From NCBI GenBank assembly GCA_039621445.1, contig CP154957.1:33344534-33408533 (forward strand): a stretch of 64,000 bases of DNA, given 5' to 3'. Positions 52,733-63,650 of the stretch are shown piece after piece. Position 1 is the first letter of the stretch, and each line of letters starts with the position of its first letter. The DNA is from Euglena gracilis. Taxonomy: Eukaryota > Euglenida > Euglenophyceae > Euglenales. Under the pieces are notes generated by a model that was given only the letters and a program-made list of their open reading frames with translations, did not search any database and was not told the DNA's origin. Position numbers and translations under genes: made by a program.

Positions 52733-55700
52733 TTCGCGGTGGACGATGTAGGAGTAGATGGCGCTGTAGACGACCCCCAACGAGCTGATGACGTGGGTGT
52801 GGTACCGCTCTGGGACGCAGCGGAACATCCACAGCTGCGACGGCCCCCAGAACGCCAGCGCGAGCCACACTGAGCTCTGGACGTCGACCTGCAGCTTCGT
52901 CCAGATGTAGCGGCGGTCCCTGCGGAGGTGGCAGCCAGGGGGCACGGATGCCTGCTCGGCATTCAAGAAAATCCAACGCGATGGACTCTTCGACAGGACC
53001 AGGGGAGTCGGGTGAGCGAAACTTTCGTAAATCACTGGGCAGCTGGAGTCGCTTCCGGTCCAGGTGTGCCGGAAGCGCCTTTCTTTTGGCAGCAGCCGGG
53101 ACCGGAGCCCGGTGCCGTCCGGGCAGTGGCAGTGGTGCGGCTGGAGCCCATTTGTGCGCTCACTCGCCACCAGGCACTGTCAGAGACTGTGGCGCAGTCA
53201 TTTGTTGCGGGCAACGGGGCGGGTGGTGACCATAAAAGATGGCGAATGCGGGAGGTGGCTGGCCCCGGCCGGACATTGAAATGCCACCGGTGCGTCTGAG
53301 ACATATGCGGTTGCAACGTCTGGGCATCCTTCCATGATAAAACTCGGCGCCTATGTCGGGTCACGGCCCAATTAACCCCAATTTGGCAGCTCTCTGGGTC
53401 GCTGAGTATCCTGTAAAAACAGATATATCAACGTTGAGCGGGAAGGGTTCAATTGTTTGAATGAGACTCTGAATCCCTAACCCTATGCCTTTAAATAACC
53501 TCATCAATTACCTTGGGACGTGTGAGGTGGCGGAGGGAGTTGGCCGCGGCGCCACCACGGGCGCCATGGTAACCTGGCCGCAAAAGGTAAGCCCAAAAAC
53601 CCCATCGCAGACCTGCCCTCAAGCAAGGCGTTCGTCCCGATGACGACGAAGGCGCTGGCGGCCTTCGCCAGAGTGTTGTTGAATGCCACCTTGGCCAGGA
53701 TGGTCGGCAGGCCCCGGCCCGGCAGCAGGCGGGGCCAGACTTCGTTTTACCAACCTCGGGGCGGGAGGGGGTGCCTTGTGCTGTGGGGTGCCTGCCCATA
53801 GCAGGCACCCCCTGGGGGGGGGTCGGCTTTGGGTCTCGGTGCCTGTCGACCCAGGCAAATCTCCTTGAAAATGGTCATTTCGGGCCACGGGTGCCCTTGG
53901 TGCCAGGGGGTGTGCCATTTCGCACTGCCACCCCAAAACCTGACCTTGTCTTGGGGGGGGTCAAAAATGCCCGACCCCCCCCCCCTGTCTGCCATAGCAC
54001 TCCCCCGGGGTGCGAACTTCCTTAAAACGAAGCCTGGGCGGGGCAGCACTACGTGGAACACCGCGTTACAGGGGTTTTTTTTAAAGCCGGGGGGGGGAGG
54101 GGGGCCCCCCCCACCCACCCACCCCCTGGGGGGCCCCCCGGGGGGGGGGGGGGTCCCGGGGGACCCACAAAAAAATGGCCGAAAAATCGCGAAAAGTGCT
54201 AAAAATAGAATTTTTTTGGCGCCTGCGGCGCCGAAAAGTATATCCCACCCCCCTCCGGGGGGACCCCCCCCCCCGGGGGGGCTCGGCCGGCCCCCCCCAC
54301 CCCCACCCCCCCCCCCCCCCCCCGGGGTCCAAACTTAAAAAAATTCCTGACCGCGTAGTTGAGGAAGCCCCCCGCCACGCCGCCCCCTGGCGGCCGGGAC
54401 TGCGGGGGGGGGGGCACCAACATTCCTACCACCGCCAAGAAACTGTGATCTGACAAGTCATTCAGCACGAGCAGGCTTCAATTTATTTGTACCCTGTTCG
54501 ACCTTGGGGCGGGCCCAATTCAGCCATGGACCCCCCCCCCACAGGGGGGGTCAGCCAGCGTTTGTCCAGCCAACCCAAACCTCCCAGCCTCTGAGCTGGA
54601 TCACTCTCCCCGTAGTCCTCAAGCAACGCCCCAAAAAACTGCCAATTATGCAAAAAAAATGGATTTTTTGACCCAAATTTGTCCTGGCCGACCTTTTTCC
54701 GACCCAATTTCTTTGCCCATTTCTGGCCTATATTTGCACACCCAAAGGCGAAAAATCCGTCACCCCCCCCCCATTTAGACCGATCCCCAGTTTTACCGAC
54801 CCCCCCCCCCATTTACACCGACCCCTCCTAAAGAAACCAGAAGAATACATTTATACCGACTCCCGAGGGAGGGGGGCCTGAGGCTGGAAAAAAGCTGCTG
54901 GTTGGCTGCACCAACCTGGTTGGCTGGGGGGGGGTCATTTCCTTAAGCAACGCCCTGGGTAAACCCTCCCCCCAAATAATACCCCCCCTCGGGGGTCCGA
55001 CTTCGGGGACCGAGTTAATACCCCCCCCCCCCAATTTCGGGCCAACGACCCGGATTTTGACCTGAAAATGTAGGTAAAAAATCACAATCTCTGACAACAA
55101 ATTACGAAAAAAATCGATCTCTCTGGATCATCTGGCCTCCAAAAATGCTAAATCGCACGAGAAAGTACAAAAAATGACCCCAAAGGGGTGTTTTGGGTGC
55201 TGTTTTGGGTCCTGCGGGTCTTCAAAAAATTTCGAAAATTTTGGGGTGCTATTACCCCCCCCCCCCAAATAATACCCCCCCTCGGGCCGGGACTGTGGGC
55301 GAAAAAATGATACTCCGGGGGGGGTATTATTTGGGAGGGGGTTTACAATCCTGGGGAACCTTCCGAGGGGGCTGGTGGGGGGGGACAAGCAGTTCGGCCG
55401 GCCGATGGATGCTAATGAGGGGGGAGCGGTCGCCAGGCCGGAGGCGATCATGAAGCGCCCCGTCCGGTCCCACGCCACGCCACTGGCCCCGACGTGGCCT
55501 TGTGTGGGCCCCTCCGGGTGCCTGGGGGTCAGTGGGGGGCTGGCGGCAACCCCCCACCCCCCCGGGGCTCGCGGCGTTTGGGGGTGACCCTGCGTTGGCC
55601 AGTGCGTGGTGGTGTGGAGCCAGGCTTGTTGTTTCCCGGCATGGGTCAGCACCACCACACTGGTCCCCCCCAACCCACAGCCGGGCCTTCCTCACCGAAG

Positions 55701-56163
55701 GACCGGGTCAGATCCCCACTGTGAGGCGTCCGCCCTCTGCGGGCCGTGGGGGTCCTCCGGGATCAGAGCCAGGGGTGGCTGCACGGCCTTGACTTTGGAG
55801 AGACCGTCTCGTCTCGGGGAGCCCGCTGACGGAGTAAAACCCGATCCAAAACTTAGTTTGATGATCAGACAGGGTTATGGATGGAAAATGTTGCCTCATA
55901 TATATGTAAACCCCCCCCAAATAACACCCCCCCCCCGGTGTGCTATTTGGGCACCCGAACTGGGGCCCCAGGGGGGGGTGTGTTATTTGGGGGGGGGGTG
56001 TTATTTTTACATGGAAAACCAAAGGAAAACAGGGGGGTGTGTTATTTGGGCGCTCGAAATCGGCCCCCGAGGGGGGGGGTGTTATTTGGGGGGGGGTGTT
56101 ATTTGGGGGGGGGGTGTTATTTGGGGGGGTTTATATGTATATGTATATGTATATGTATGTATA

Positions 56164-56258
<95 letters not shown>

Positions 56259-56706
56259 TGTTTTCTTCTCCAGGAAGCTTGGAAGCTTGAAATGGATAGG
56301 CTTGGTGGTTCAGACCATGCGGGAGAGTGGAGAAAAGAAAAGGGAGCTCCATGCCGCCTGCTGCTGTCTGTTTGGCTGCTCAAAATAGCCACAAAATCTA
56401 AGTCTTCTGACGGAAAATAAGAGCAAAAGAAGACAGGGGAGGCACTTCCAGAAATCAGGGGAACCATTTGCAGTTGGGACGAAAATGGGTTAAAGCAACT
56501 TCGGCCCATTCCTCACCGCATCCGAGAATTTTGATTGATGATGAGGGGGGGGGGGCAGCAGGGTGCTCGGCGTCAACACCCCTGGGTGGGCCACTGCCCA
56601 GCAGACGACGCTCGGCGCGCTGGCAGATGACGTCGGCCAGCCCCTGGGTCACGGTGTTGAAGGCCACGCTGCCGAGCAACGCGCCGGGGGACATCGATTC
56701 GACGTG
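52733..56706 (-). CDS. Mpv17/PMP22-family membrane protein
   Basis: Exon 56706 to about 56580 follows CTTGCCAG and encodes [20 protein letters not shown] then [15 protein letters not shown], matching the family start (P..T.a...g...GD..aQ). A continuous ancestral exon, now interrupted twice by introner-like elements, lies at 54404-53613. It gives GGFLNYAV, then VFHVVLPR, then [20 protein letters not shown] and [13 protein letters not shown] (the family K..fDq..P...f...leG block). Exon 52951-52733 encodes [40 protein letters not shown] and [15 protein letters not shown], matching the C-terminal VWP..Q..nF..vP..yR signature. Members are four-helix proteins of mitochondrial, peroxisomal or plastid membranes. 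A WD-like exon at 55.5 kb intervenes, so the first exon could belong elsewhere. Confidence 0.78.
53736..54036. mobile_element. introner-like element in the Mpv17-family gene, with its own splice sites
   Basis: Ends are CAGACTTCGTTTTACC and CCTTAAAACGAAGCCTG (inverted). Flanks are GGCGGGGC at 53728-53735 and 54037-54044, perfect. On the minus strand CCCAG/GCTTCG can serve as a GC donor and AACGAAG/TCTGG as the acceptor, both inside the terminal repeats. Removing this intron retains CAG, TCTG and one extra target copy: 15 nt, giving [11 protein letters not shown] in frame instead of PRLLPG. Confidence 0.92.
54069..54349. mobile_element. second introner-like element in the Mpv17-family gene
   Basis: Ends are CAGGGGTTTTTTTTAAAGCC and CTTAAAAAAATTCCTG. 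Flanks are ACCGCGTTA/ACCGCGTA, identical except for one extra T. It interrupts the codons for NYAV/F of the same ancestral exon as 53736-54036. The expected AG at the minus-strand 3' tip is lost (TTTAAAAAAAACC), so its splicing route is unclear. Confidence 0.85.
55434..55521 (-). CDS. WD40-like exon
   Basis: Opens after CTGACCCCCAG and encodes [20 protein letters not shown] then GRFMIASGL, fitting one WD40 blade (GH..A..vaWd.tG.f..s). It ends CCTG/GCGACC, a possible GC donor. It lies between exons assigned to the Mpv17-family gene, so either it is a nested or separate gene or the Mpv17 first-exon assignment is wrong. Confidence 0.4.
55905..56135. repeat. GTGTTATTTGGGGGG repeat block
   Basis: At least seven copies, in both orientations, of TTATTTGGGGGG / CCCCCAAATAA. 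Related single blocks lie at 29465-29520, 54955-55035 and 55250-55345. It may be a degenerate G-run element. No coding. Confidence 0.75.
56160..56256. repeat. (GT)n then (AT)n microsatellite
   Basis: A 20-bp (GT)n followed by about 75 bp of (AT)n. Tyr-Ile frames across it are artefacts. Confidence 0.97.
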
Positions 56707-57459
56707 CTGGCAAGAAAAGGGCAGAAGGGCCGAGGGATATTAACTCAAAGAATAGAAAGTAGACGAAAAGAATGTGTGCTTTCCAAAAAGAATCTCAACC
56801 AAGTGTCTTTCACTGCAAGGCCGTCAAGAAAGAGCAGCGGCAGGTAGGCCCTCTAACCTCAAAGTTCGTTCACTGGGGAGGGATCCGTTTGGTCAGCGTT
56901 GGGTCCTTCTGGAAAATTTTTCTTTGAAAAAAGTTGCAATCTTCGAGGTTCTGGCCAAGATTCACTCAGTGACCCCCGGGGGCACTTCTCCCGGGCCTGC
57001 CCACCAAAAACGCCCCCACGCACCTGTCGGCACCTCCCCCCACGCAATGCCCACCCAAAGTCGGCCGAAAACCCTTAAATTTTTTTTCGGCCCAGGCTTT
57101 GGGTGGACTAGACTGACCCACGTGGCAAATCCTGAGACCACCCCCACCCACTCTCGAAAACCAACCCACCGGGAGGGGTCACGCAAATGTTAAATGAATC
57201 TACAGTCCAGGCACATTCAGCATCGTTGGCGTTGTACCCGGTCGACAATGCCCACCCCTCACCCAGCTGCCAACATACAACGGTGCACCGAACTTGACAA
57301 TGCAGAGTATCCAACTGACTGGTTCGCCGTTTCTGTTCCATCCGCCACATTGTGCCCAGCTCGGTCCGACTCAGGCTTGTACAATGCCGGAAAGAGGACA
57401 GCGAGCCTGTCAAGGTGCGGCCACCACGGCAACGCGAGCGGAGGCGCCTGATTGGATGG

Positions 57460-59891
57460 TCAGCCGGCCGAGCAGCACAGGCAATGGCAGCGCTGGACGA
57501 GCCACTCGAACCACCCGGGGGGCTGGGGCGTGACGGAGTAGTACTTCCGCTTTGAGACGCCGTACGGCACGGCCGGGGGCGCGGCAGCGGCCGCCTGAGG
57601 GAAGGGGAGGGGACACCACCGAGCCGGGATGCTTGCCCGGACCGTTCCACAAACCGGCCGATTCCCGCAACGTTTTCTCCGAAGGGTTTGGGGGCTGCTC
57701 GGCTCACTCCCTTTCCGGGCAGGGAGAGGGTGGCCACCTCTCGGGGTCGAGCCGGCTGGGCCGCCGCTGCGGGGCCCCCGTCCCCGTCCCGGTCATCGGC
57801 GTCCTCCTCCCAGTCGGGGGGCTCGCCCCCGCGCGGAAGTAACGCCTCACGCTCCAGGTCCTCCTCATCCTCTTCCTCCTCCTCTGACGGCGGAGGGGTC
57901 CTGTTACCCAGTGCCTGAAGGCTGGCCGCTTCTGTGCAGAAGAGGTACGTGAAAAACCCGGTCACGTGGCAGGATGCGCGAGAACCCGCAATTATTTTTG
58001 CAAAATCCTGAAACAAAAAAGGAAGGGGCGATGAAAAAATTCATTTTTAAAAATGGAAAAACGTAATGGTTAGAATTCATCCTGCGATTGTGTGGTTAGA
58101 ATTCATCCTGCGATTGTGTTGATTTCCCGCTTCCCAGTCACCAAGAGAGAAATGATTGGCGAGTTTGGCCTTTGGCAATGAGCCTGGGTGAAAGTTTGGT
58201 GGGCTTCCCAAGTTTGCAAAATTTGGACATTTGTGGGACAATTGTGCCTGTATTATCAGCATTTGAGAACAAATTAAGAGTCACCAACACAAAATTACAA
58301 TATTCAGGACACAAATTAAGAAACTCCTCCAAAATGGCACCATTTTATCACCGTTAGGGGGGAAATGGTGAAAATTTTCGAAATGGCGAGAATTTTCATG
58401 GGGAAAGGTTCGGCCAAAAAAAATCTACATTCGAACCCAACAAACGCTTCCCCATTTTTGCCAGAGAGTTGGGTTAAAATTGTGTGCAGTTCATTCGCAA
58501 GGCAAAACCTTTCTGGTTGGAGCCCGAGACCCAAAAACCGTTGGACGGTTAGGAGGGAGTGCCTGTGGGGGAAACTGCCATGGCCCTCCCGTAAAGAGCG
58601 GTGGGCAGGGTTCGATATAAGGAGAGGAGGGGGGGGGGTGGTCCGGACCCCCCCTGCGGGCCAGGAGGGGGGGGGGGGGGGGGGGACACCCCCCCACCTA
58701 AACAGTGGCGCGGTCAGGGTGACCGAAAATTTTTGACCCCCCAAAACGACCAAAAGTGCCATTTTGGGCACTTTTTGGGCAAAAATTGGCCAAAAATGCA
58801 AAAAATTTTCGGCGCAAAGCGCCGGAGGAAAAAATTGACCCTTTTTGGGGGGGGGTCCCGGGTACCCCCCGAGGGTCGGTCCGGACCCCCCTTGCAGGTG
58901 GGGGAGGGGTGGTCCGGACCCCCCCTGCGGGCCAGGAGGGGGGGGGGGTGGGGGGGACACCCCCCCCACCTAAACCATGTACGCCCTCCTTATATCGAAC
59001 CCTGGCGGTGGGGTGGGACATAGCAGCAGCAGCAGGTTTTTGCTTAAAGACCCGGGGGGGGGGGGTCCACTGGCTGGCCATTTTGCTAGACACTGGAAAA
59101 TATGGACCCGCTAGACCCTGACTAGAAAAGAAAACTTCCTCCGGCGCTGTGCGCCGAGGTGGAGAGGAGGGCTTTGATATGTTTTTTTTGGCAATTTTTT
59201 TGCCAAAAAACCCCCAAAATGGCATTTTTGGCCAGTTTTGGCAAATATTTTCTGCCGCTTCGCACCAGTCACTGGAAACTTTTCCGCTAGTTAGCTCTGA
59301 TAGCGGACCCCCCCCGGGATGGTCCACTACGATTGTTGCCAGCCAAATTTGGACCCGCTGCAGCCCCCCCCCCCCCCCCGAGGGGGTACTGCGAACCCTT
59401 AAGCAAAAGCCTGCACAGCAGGCAGACAATGCCCCGGCGGGCCCCCCTGGCTGCCAGCTGGTCCTCCGTGAAGGGCGGCGGGGCGTAGACCACCCCCTTG
59501 CTGAGAGAGGGCGGGCAAGGATCTGTGGTGTCCAAGGCGCATACTCCGGAGCGGCCCTCCCATACACCGGCGACAGACCGCCCTGCGCCGCGCAACACGC
59601 GCCACCCACCTGTGCAGCCTGGCAAGGCGCCGCTCCAGCCGCTGCAGGTACAGGTCCCCCTCGCTCGGCAGGGCCCAGCGGTAGTCCCGTTCGTGCGGCG
59701 AGAAGCGCTCCGGGGCCGGGACCGCGGCAGGCGGGGCCCCGACCCCGCCGCACACGGCGTTGGGGGGGGGGGCAGGGGCACAAAGGGGGGGGGGGTGGCG
59801 TCAGGCGTTGCGCCGCCTGGTCGGGGATGGGCGGCGCGGCGGCCACCGCCGCCTCGAAGGCCGCGTTGGCCCCGAACGGGGGCGCCGCCAT
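57460..59891 (-). CDS. small unknown gene: acidic middle, Cys-rich C-terminal tail
   Basis: ATG at 59891 starts MAAPPFGANAAFEAAVAAAP. Across two long poly-C runs (one frame step needed, possibly a sequencing length error) the exon continues FSPHERDYRWALPSEGDLYL, QRLERRLARLH and ends AG/GT at 59610. Exon 59500-59411 joins in phase: KGVVYAPPPFTEDQLAARGA, RRGIVCLLC, ending CAG/GCTTTT at an introner-like element. Exon 57931-57738 has QALGNRTPPPS, nine acidic residues and PRGGEPPDWEEDADDRDGDG. Exon 57594-57460 ends YGVSKRKYYSVTPQPPGWFE, WLVQRCHCLCCSAG, stop. An exon near 59032-59013 is also likely. I do not recognise the family. The CHCLCC tail could be lipid-modified or metal-binding; both are guesses. 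Confidence 0.6.
58606..59004. mobile_element. introner-like element in the unknown gene, perfect duplication
   Basis: Starts CAGGGTTCGATATAAGGAG and ends CTCCTTATATCGAACCCTG, a 19-bp perfect inverted repeat. Flanked by GCGGTGGG at 58598-58605 and 59005-59012. The core has TTTTGGGCAAAAATTGGCC and GGCGCAAAGCGCCGG. It lies between coding exons of the 57.5-59.9 kb gene, only 28 bp from the next element. Confidence 0.92.
59033..59413. mobile_element. introner-like element at an exon edge
   Basis: Starts CAGGTTTTTGCTTAAAGACC and ends CCTTAAGCAAAAGCCTG. Flanks AGCAGCAG/CACAGCAG match at 6 of 8, in a CAG-repeat context. Its minus-strand start coincides exactly with the end of exon 59500-59411 (TGTGCAG/GCTTTTGC), so the donor is made by the element. 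Confidence 0.82.
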
Positions 59892-59999
59892 CCTACCCGG
59901 GCCGCGGCGGCGCCATGTGAGGCGGGGGGGGGGGCTGGCCCTGAGAGGGGGAGGGGGGGCAGGCGAGGTTTTGACAGGCAGCGGTGGGTGGGGGGGGGG

Positions 60000-62640
60000 G
60001 CGTGGCGGGGGAAATACCAGCCCCGTATTCCACCGGGGAAGGTTCTGTGGATGAGCTTGGCTTTCGGACCAAAATGGTCGTTCATGTGGTCTGCCCCGGC
60101 GCCCAACGTGGGGTAAGGGTGTCCCTGTGCCCCCACTTCCCCAACAGGCCTGTGAGAGCCCTCAACTGGAATTTGGGGCAAATTGGCCGACTAACAAACC
60201 CTGGTTGGGTGGGTTAAAGGGTCAGGGGTCTCATTTGGGTGCACACACAGTGTTATGGACCGTTGGAGTGACATAATTGTCGGCAGCGGCACACAATCTT
60301 TCACAGACACTTTCACAGTGACCGCGAAGCATGCTGCACACAATCAACATTTTCCATGGCACAGACAGGTTACAAAAAATACTTCCACGGTGGTTGCAGC
60401 ACAAAAAAAGAGCACAATTTCCCGGTTGCACTAACGGCAAATATGGGGAGAGAATGTCTGCCCTTGCTGAGCCCTCACCTCTCGCTGTGAAATAACACGT
60501 GGAACCCACGTGGAACCGTCAAAAAATGCGGCGGCAACGACGGCAAAAAAGAGACCAGGATCTAAAACTTCTTTTGGTTTTATTTTTTTTGGCAGGATTT
60601 GCAAGTGTCAGAGGTGTCCAGTTTTCAAGGCTCAGTCAGTGAGAATCCTGAATCTTACTTGTTTGCAGGACACCCCCTACCCCTGGGGGGGGGGCAATAT
60701 TTTTTGGGGACTTGGGACTGAAAATAGAGGAAACTTTTAGGGGTGCCCACTCGCCCCTCAGTCTCTCTTTCAACCAGGATTCGATAAAAGGGCAGGTGGG
60801 GGGCTCGAGCCCCCCCCCCTCCGGTCCAACAGGGGGGGGAGGACACCCCACCCTGTACAGTGGTGCGTTTTGAGGTGACCGAATTTCGTCCCAGTGCGAA
60901 GTGCTGGGCTGAAAAATTTGTTCCCTCCCAATCGGCCAAAAAGGTCAATTTGGGCAGTTTTTGGGCAAAAAAAATGCCCCAAAGTGCCCAAAATTTTCGG
61001 CATATGAAGCGTCGGAAGGAAAATTTTGACTCTTTAAGGGGATCCACCCCCCCCCTCCCCAAGGTCGGTCCAGACCATCCTGGCAGAATGGGGTTCCCCC
61101 CTCCTCCAGCTTCAAAAACCCTCAATTGGGATTATGAGGCACAAGAAGCATTACTGAGCGCCAACGATGGTGACAACAAGCCGGGAAATGGTCTGAAAAA
61201 CATGTTTGCGGGGTGGGGACAGTTGCACAAGAAGTAGTTGGGCAGCCGAGGGGAAAGGCACAGGCGTCCACACGTCGTTCCCAAGGAACAAACGACGGAC
61301 GCCATAATGGTCATCGACAGGGGTGCGGCAGACCTTTTGGACTTGGTGCCAACTTTGAGGGACCAGGTGGAATATACTCTCGCCAAAATGAGCAGGGATT
61401 GGTGCTGATCCGCAGTTGGGGTGTTAATCCCTTGTCCGCAGTTATCTGAAGTTATCCGCAGTTGCAAAACGCTTGTATTGACTGAACGGGTCAACCATCC
61501 AAAAAAAAAAGATTTGAAAAAAAATAAAAAGGTTGAAACAAAGAAAGGCGCACTAAATGCAAATACAACCTCCGAAAGATCCAAAACACCACGATCAAGA
61601 ATGTAATATAATGTGCATCCAATGCATGCAGTATTCCCTTCTCCCTTTGTAAAAAATCCTCTTCAGCCCGGCCACAGCTCAAATCCGTTGTTATCCGCAT
61701 TTTCCTTAGTTGTAGTCCATATTGCTGAAAATGGTAGCATCGTCCAATAAAATGGAATGACCACCCAACGGAACATAATATTGGGGGAAAACGCCTTGGT
61801 TCGCCACTCCAGAGCCTGATCATACCACTCTAGGCTGTGAAGGGAAATTTAGAAATGTGGTGGACACTAAAGAGAAAACCCTTGCGCGCGTACACACACA
61901 CACACACAGAACACACACACACAGACACACACACAAATACACACATACATACACTCTCACACACGCGATTCCCAAGGCTTGGGGGGGGGCAGAGCGTCCA
62001 CCCCTGGGGAGAGACAGCAGCGAGGCACGGCCCCCACCGAGCCACAGCTGCCTGTGGGACAAGAGCGTCAGGTTGGCCATGCTGAACTCTATTCCGGAGG
62101 GTGGGGAGTGCGTTCTGGACTTAGATAGTCAGGCATGTTTTTTTTCCAGCATTCCGAAGTAACTGATTGTCGGCCTTTCGAAATGGGTTGCCAGAGAAGC
62201 CTCTTGTGAAAATGCTTGCATTGTGCACAGGGCGATGCGCTGGACGGCTTCGTTTTAGATTGCTTGGGCTTCAGGATTTCAGATTTGTTTTAAACTGTTT
62301 CAGGCTTCCCACAGGAGGTACTACTCCTGGGGTCAGTTTTGGGTCCCAATGCCTGCCGACTCGGGCAATTCCGGGTCCCTGGTGCCTCCAGCACCTTCGG
62401 TGCTGGGTGGGGGGGGGGGGGCTGCTAGTGTACTACCCACCCCAAAACCTGACCCAACTCACCCCACGGTCGGTGCAACCTTTCTTAAAAAAAACAGCCT
62501 GGTTCAGCCCCCCATTGTTCAGGGATAAAACTCATCCCTGGTTCCATAAATCGAGGTGAGCAGGCTCAGGGGTACCTTCATTTAGGGTCCCCAAGCACCC
62601 ATCCATATTCTTTCAGAATTTGCAGATTTCATGGCAGACC
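60000..62640. other. stretch without recognised exon
   Basis: Contains two further poly-G/C element bodies (about 60670-61100 and 62320-62500) with AATTTTGACTCTTTAAGG-like and CTTAAAAAAAACAGCCTG tips, a short CA tract at 61895-61955, and AT-rich sequence at 61490-61810. No coding island with G/C-ending codons was found on either strand. Confidence 0.55.
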
Positions 62641-62662
62641 TCTGTTTAGGTGTGTATCAACG

Positions 62663-62775
62663 ATACACACCGATACACAATTTTTTTTTTGCCGATACAC
62701 ACCGATACACAAATTTTTTTTGTCGATACACACCGATACACATTTTTTTTTGCCGATACACAAAGACATACAAAA
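62663..62775. repeat. CGATACACACCGATACACA tandem repeat, cluster 1
   Basis: Three and a half units of about 33 bp: GCCGATACACACCGATACAC, an A and a poly-T of 8-10. Each unit itself contains a doubled CGATACACA. Confidence 0.92.
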
Positions 62776-63157
62776 TTTTTACAAAAAATGGGGGAAAACA
62801 CGGGTTGCTCTTTTGACACCATTGCCACAGAGCTGTGTGGGCATTGGCCCTGGCTCAACCTGTAAAACGTGGTAGGGAATCTCATCCTACTGCTGTGGTT
62901 GGGGGAGGGGTGCTCCCTCACATGGCAAATGCAGAGCCCCAATACATCTGCGCAATCTCCATCCCCGGCTCTCCTTTTTTGCATTTACATTTCTTTCTTG
63001 TTTTTTCTTATTTTTTTGAGACATTCAACACATGACAAACAGAATCTGTCAAGCAGTCAAGGTGTGCTGCTTGTAGCTGCACAAACGGCCCAGAACGGGA
63101 GTTCTTGCGAGAAGGTTTTGAAACCATGGACAAAAATAAAACTTGTTGTAAAAAAAA

Positions 63158-63254
63158 TTGCCGATACACACCGATACACAAAATGTGTTTTGCCGATACA
63201 CACCGATACACAAATTTTCTTTTGCCGATACGCACGATACACAAAAAAAATTGC
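63158..63254. repeat. CGATACACACCGATACACA tandem repeat, cluster 2
   Basis: Three units of the same repeat as 62663-62775, with slightly different spacers (AAATGTGTTTTG, AATTTTCTTTTG). It lies 385 bp away across unrelated sequence. Confidence 0.92.
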
Positions 63255-63552
63255 CGGTCCTGATTGTGTCCGCCCTTTGGATCGACACAGAGATTTTATG
63301 GGGAGGACCAGAGGAGAAAACTTAGACATAAAGGTGACACTAACCAGACAACGAATTGGGACCAGTGAAACAACTGGAAAATGCTTAAAGCCAGGAATAC
63401 AGGAAGAAGGCTTCCGCCTGGATTTTAACTGTTGGAGCAAACCAGCCAACGGGTACCTTCCAGGGAAATTTGAGCTGCCAGAAGCATTAAAAAAAAAACA
63501 CTGAGCACTCTGGGATTAACGAAACAGAGCCGGGGCCCCCACCTGCCCCTCA

Positions 63553-63650
63553 GGTGCGCCTCCGCCTCTTTGCCGGGCTGCCCTCCTCCAGCGCCACGGT
63601 GGCGCACTCGTACCCCCACTGCGGCCCCGAATCCTTCGCCTCGCGGTCCG
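63553..63650 (-). CDS. candidate terminal exon with basic tail
   Basis: After GTCTCCGCCAG the minus strand encodes PDREAKDSGPQWGYECATVA then LEEGSPAKRRRRT, stop. The Lys/Arg tail could be a nuclear localisation signal. The plus strand is also open here between a CAG acceptor and a CAG/GTGGGG donor (VRLRLFAGLPSSSATVAHS), so orientation is not settled. Minus is preferred because it ends in a natural stop and agrees with all other genes. Confidence 0.38.
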
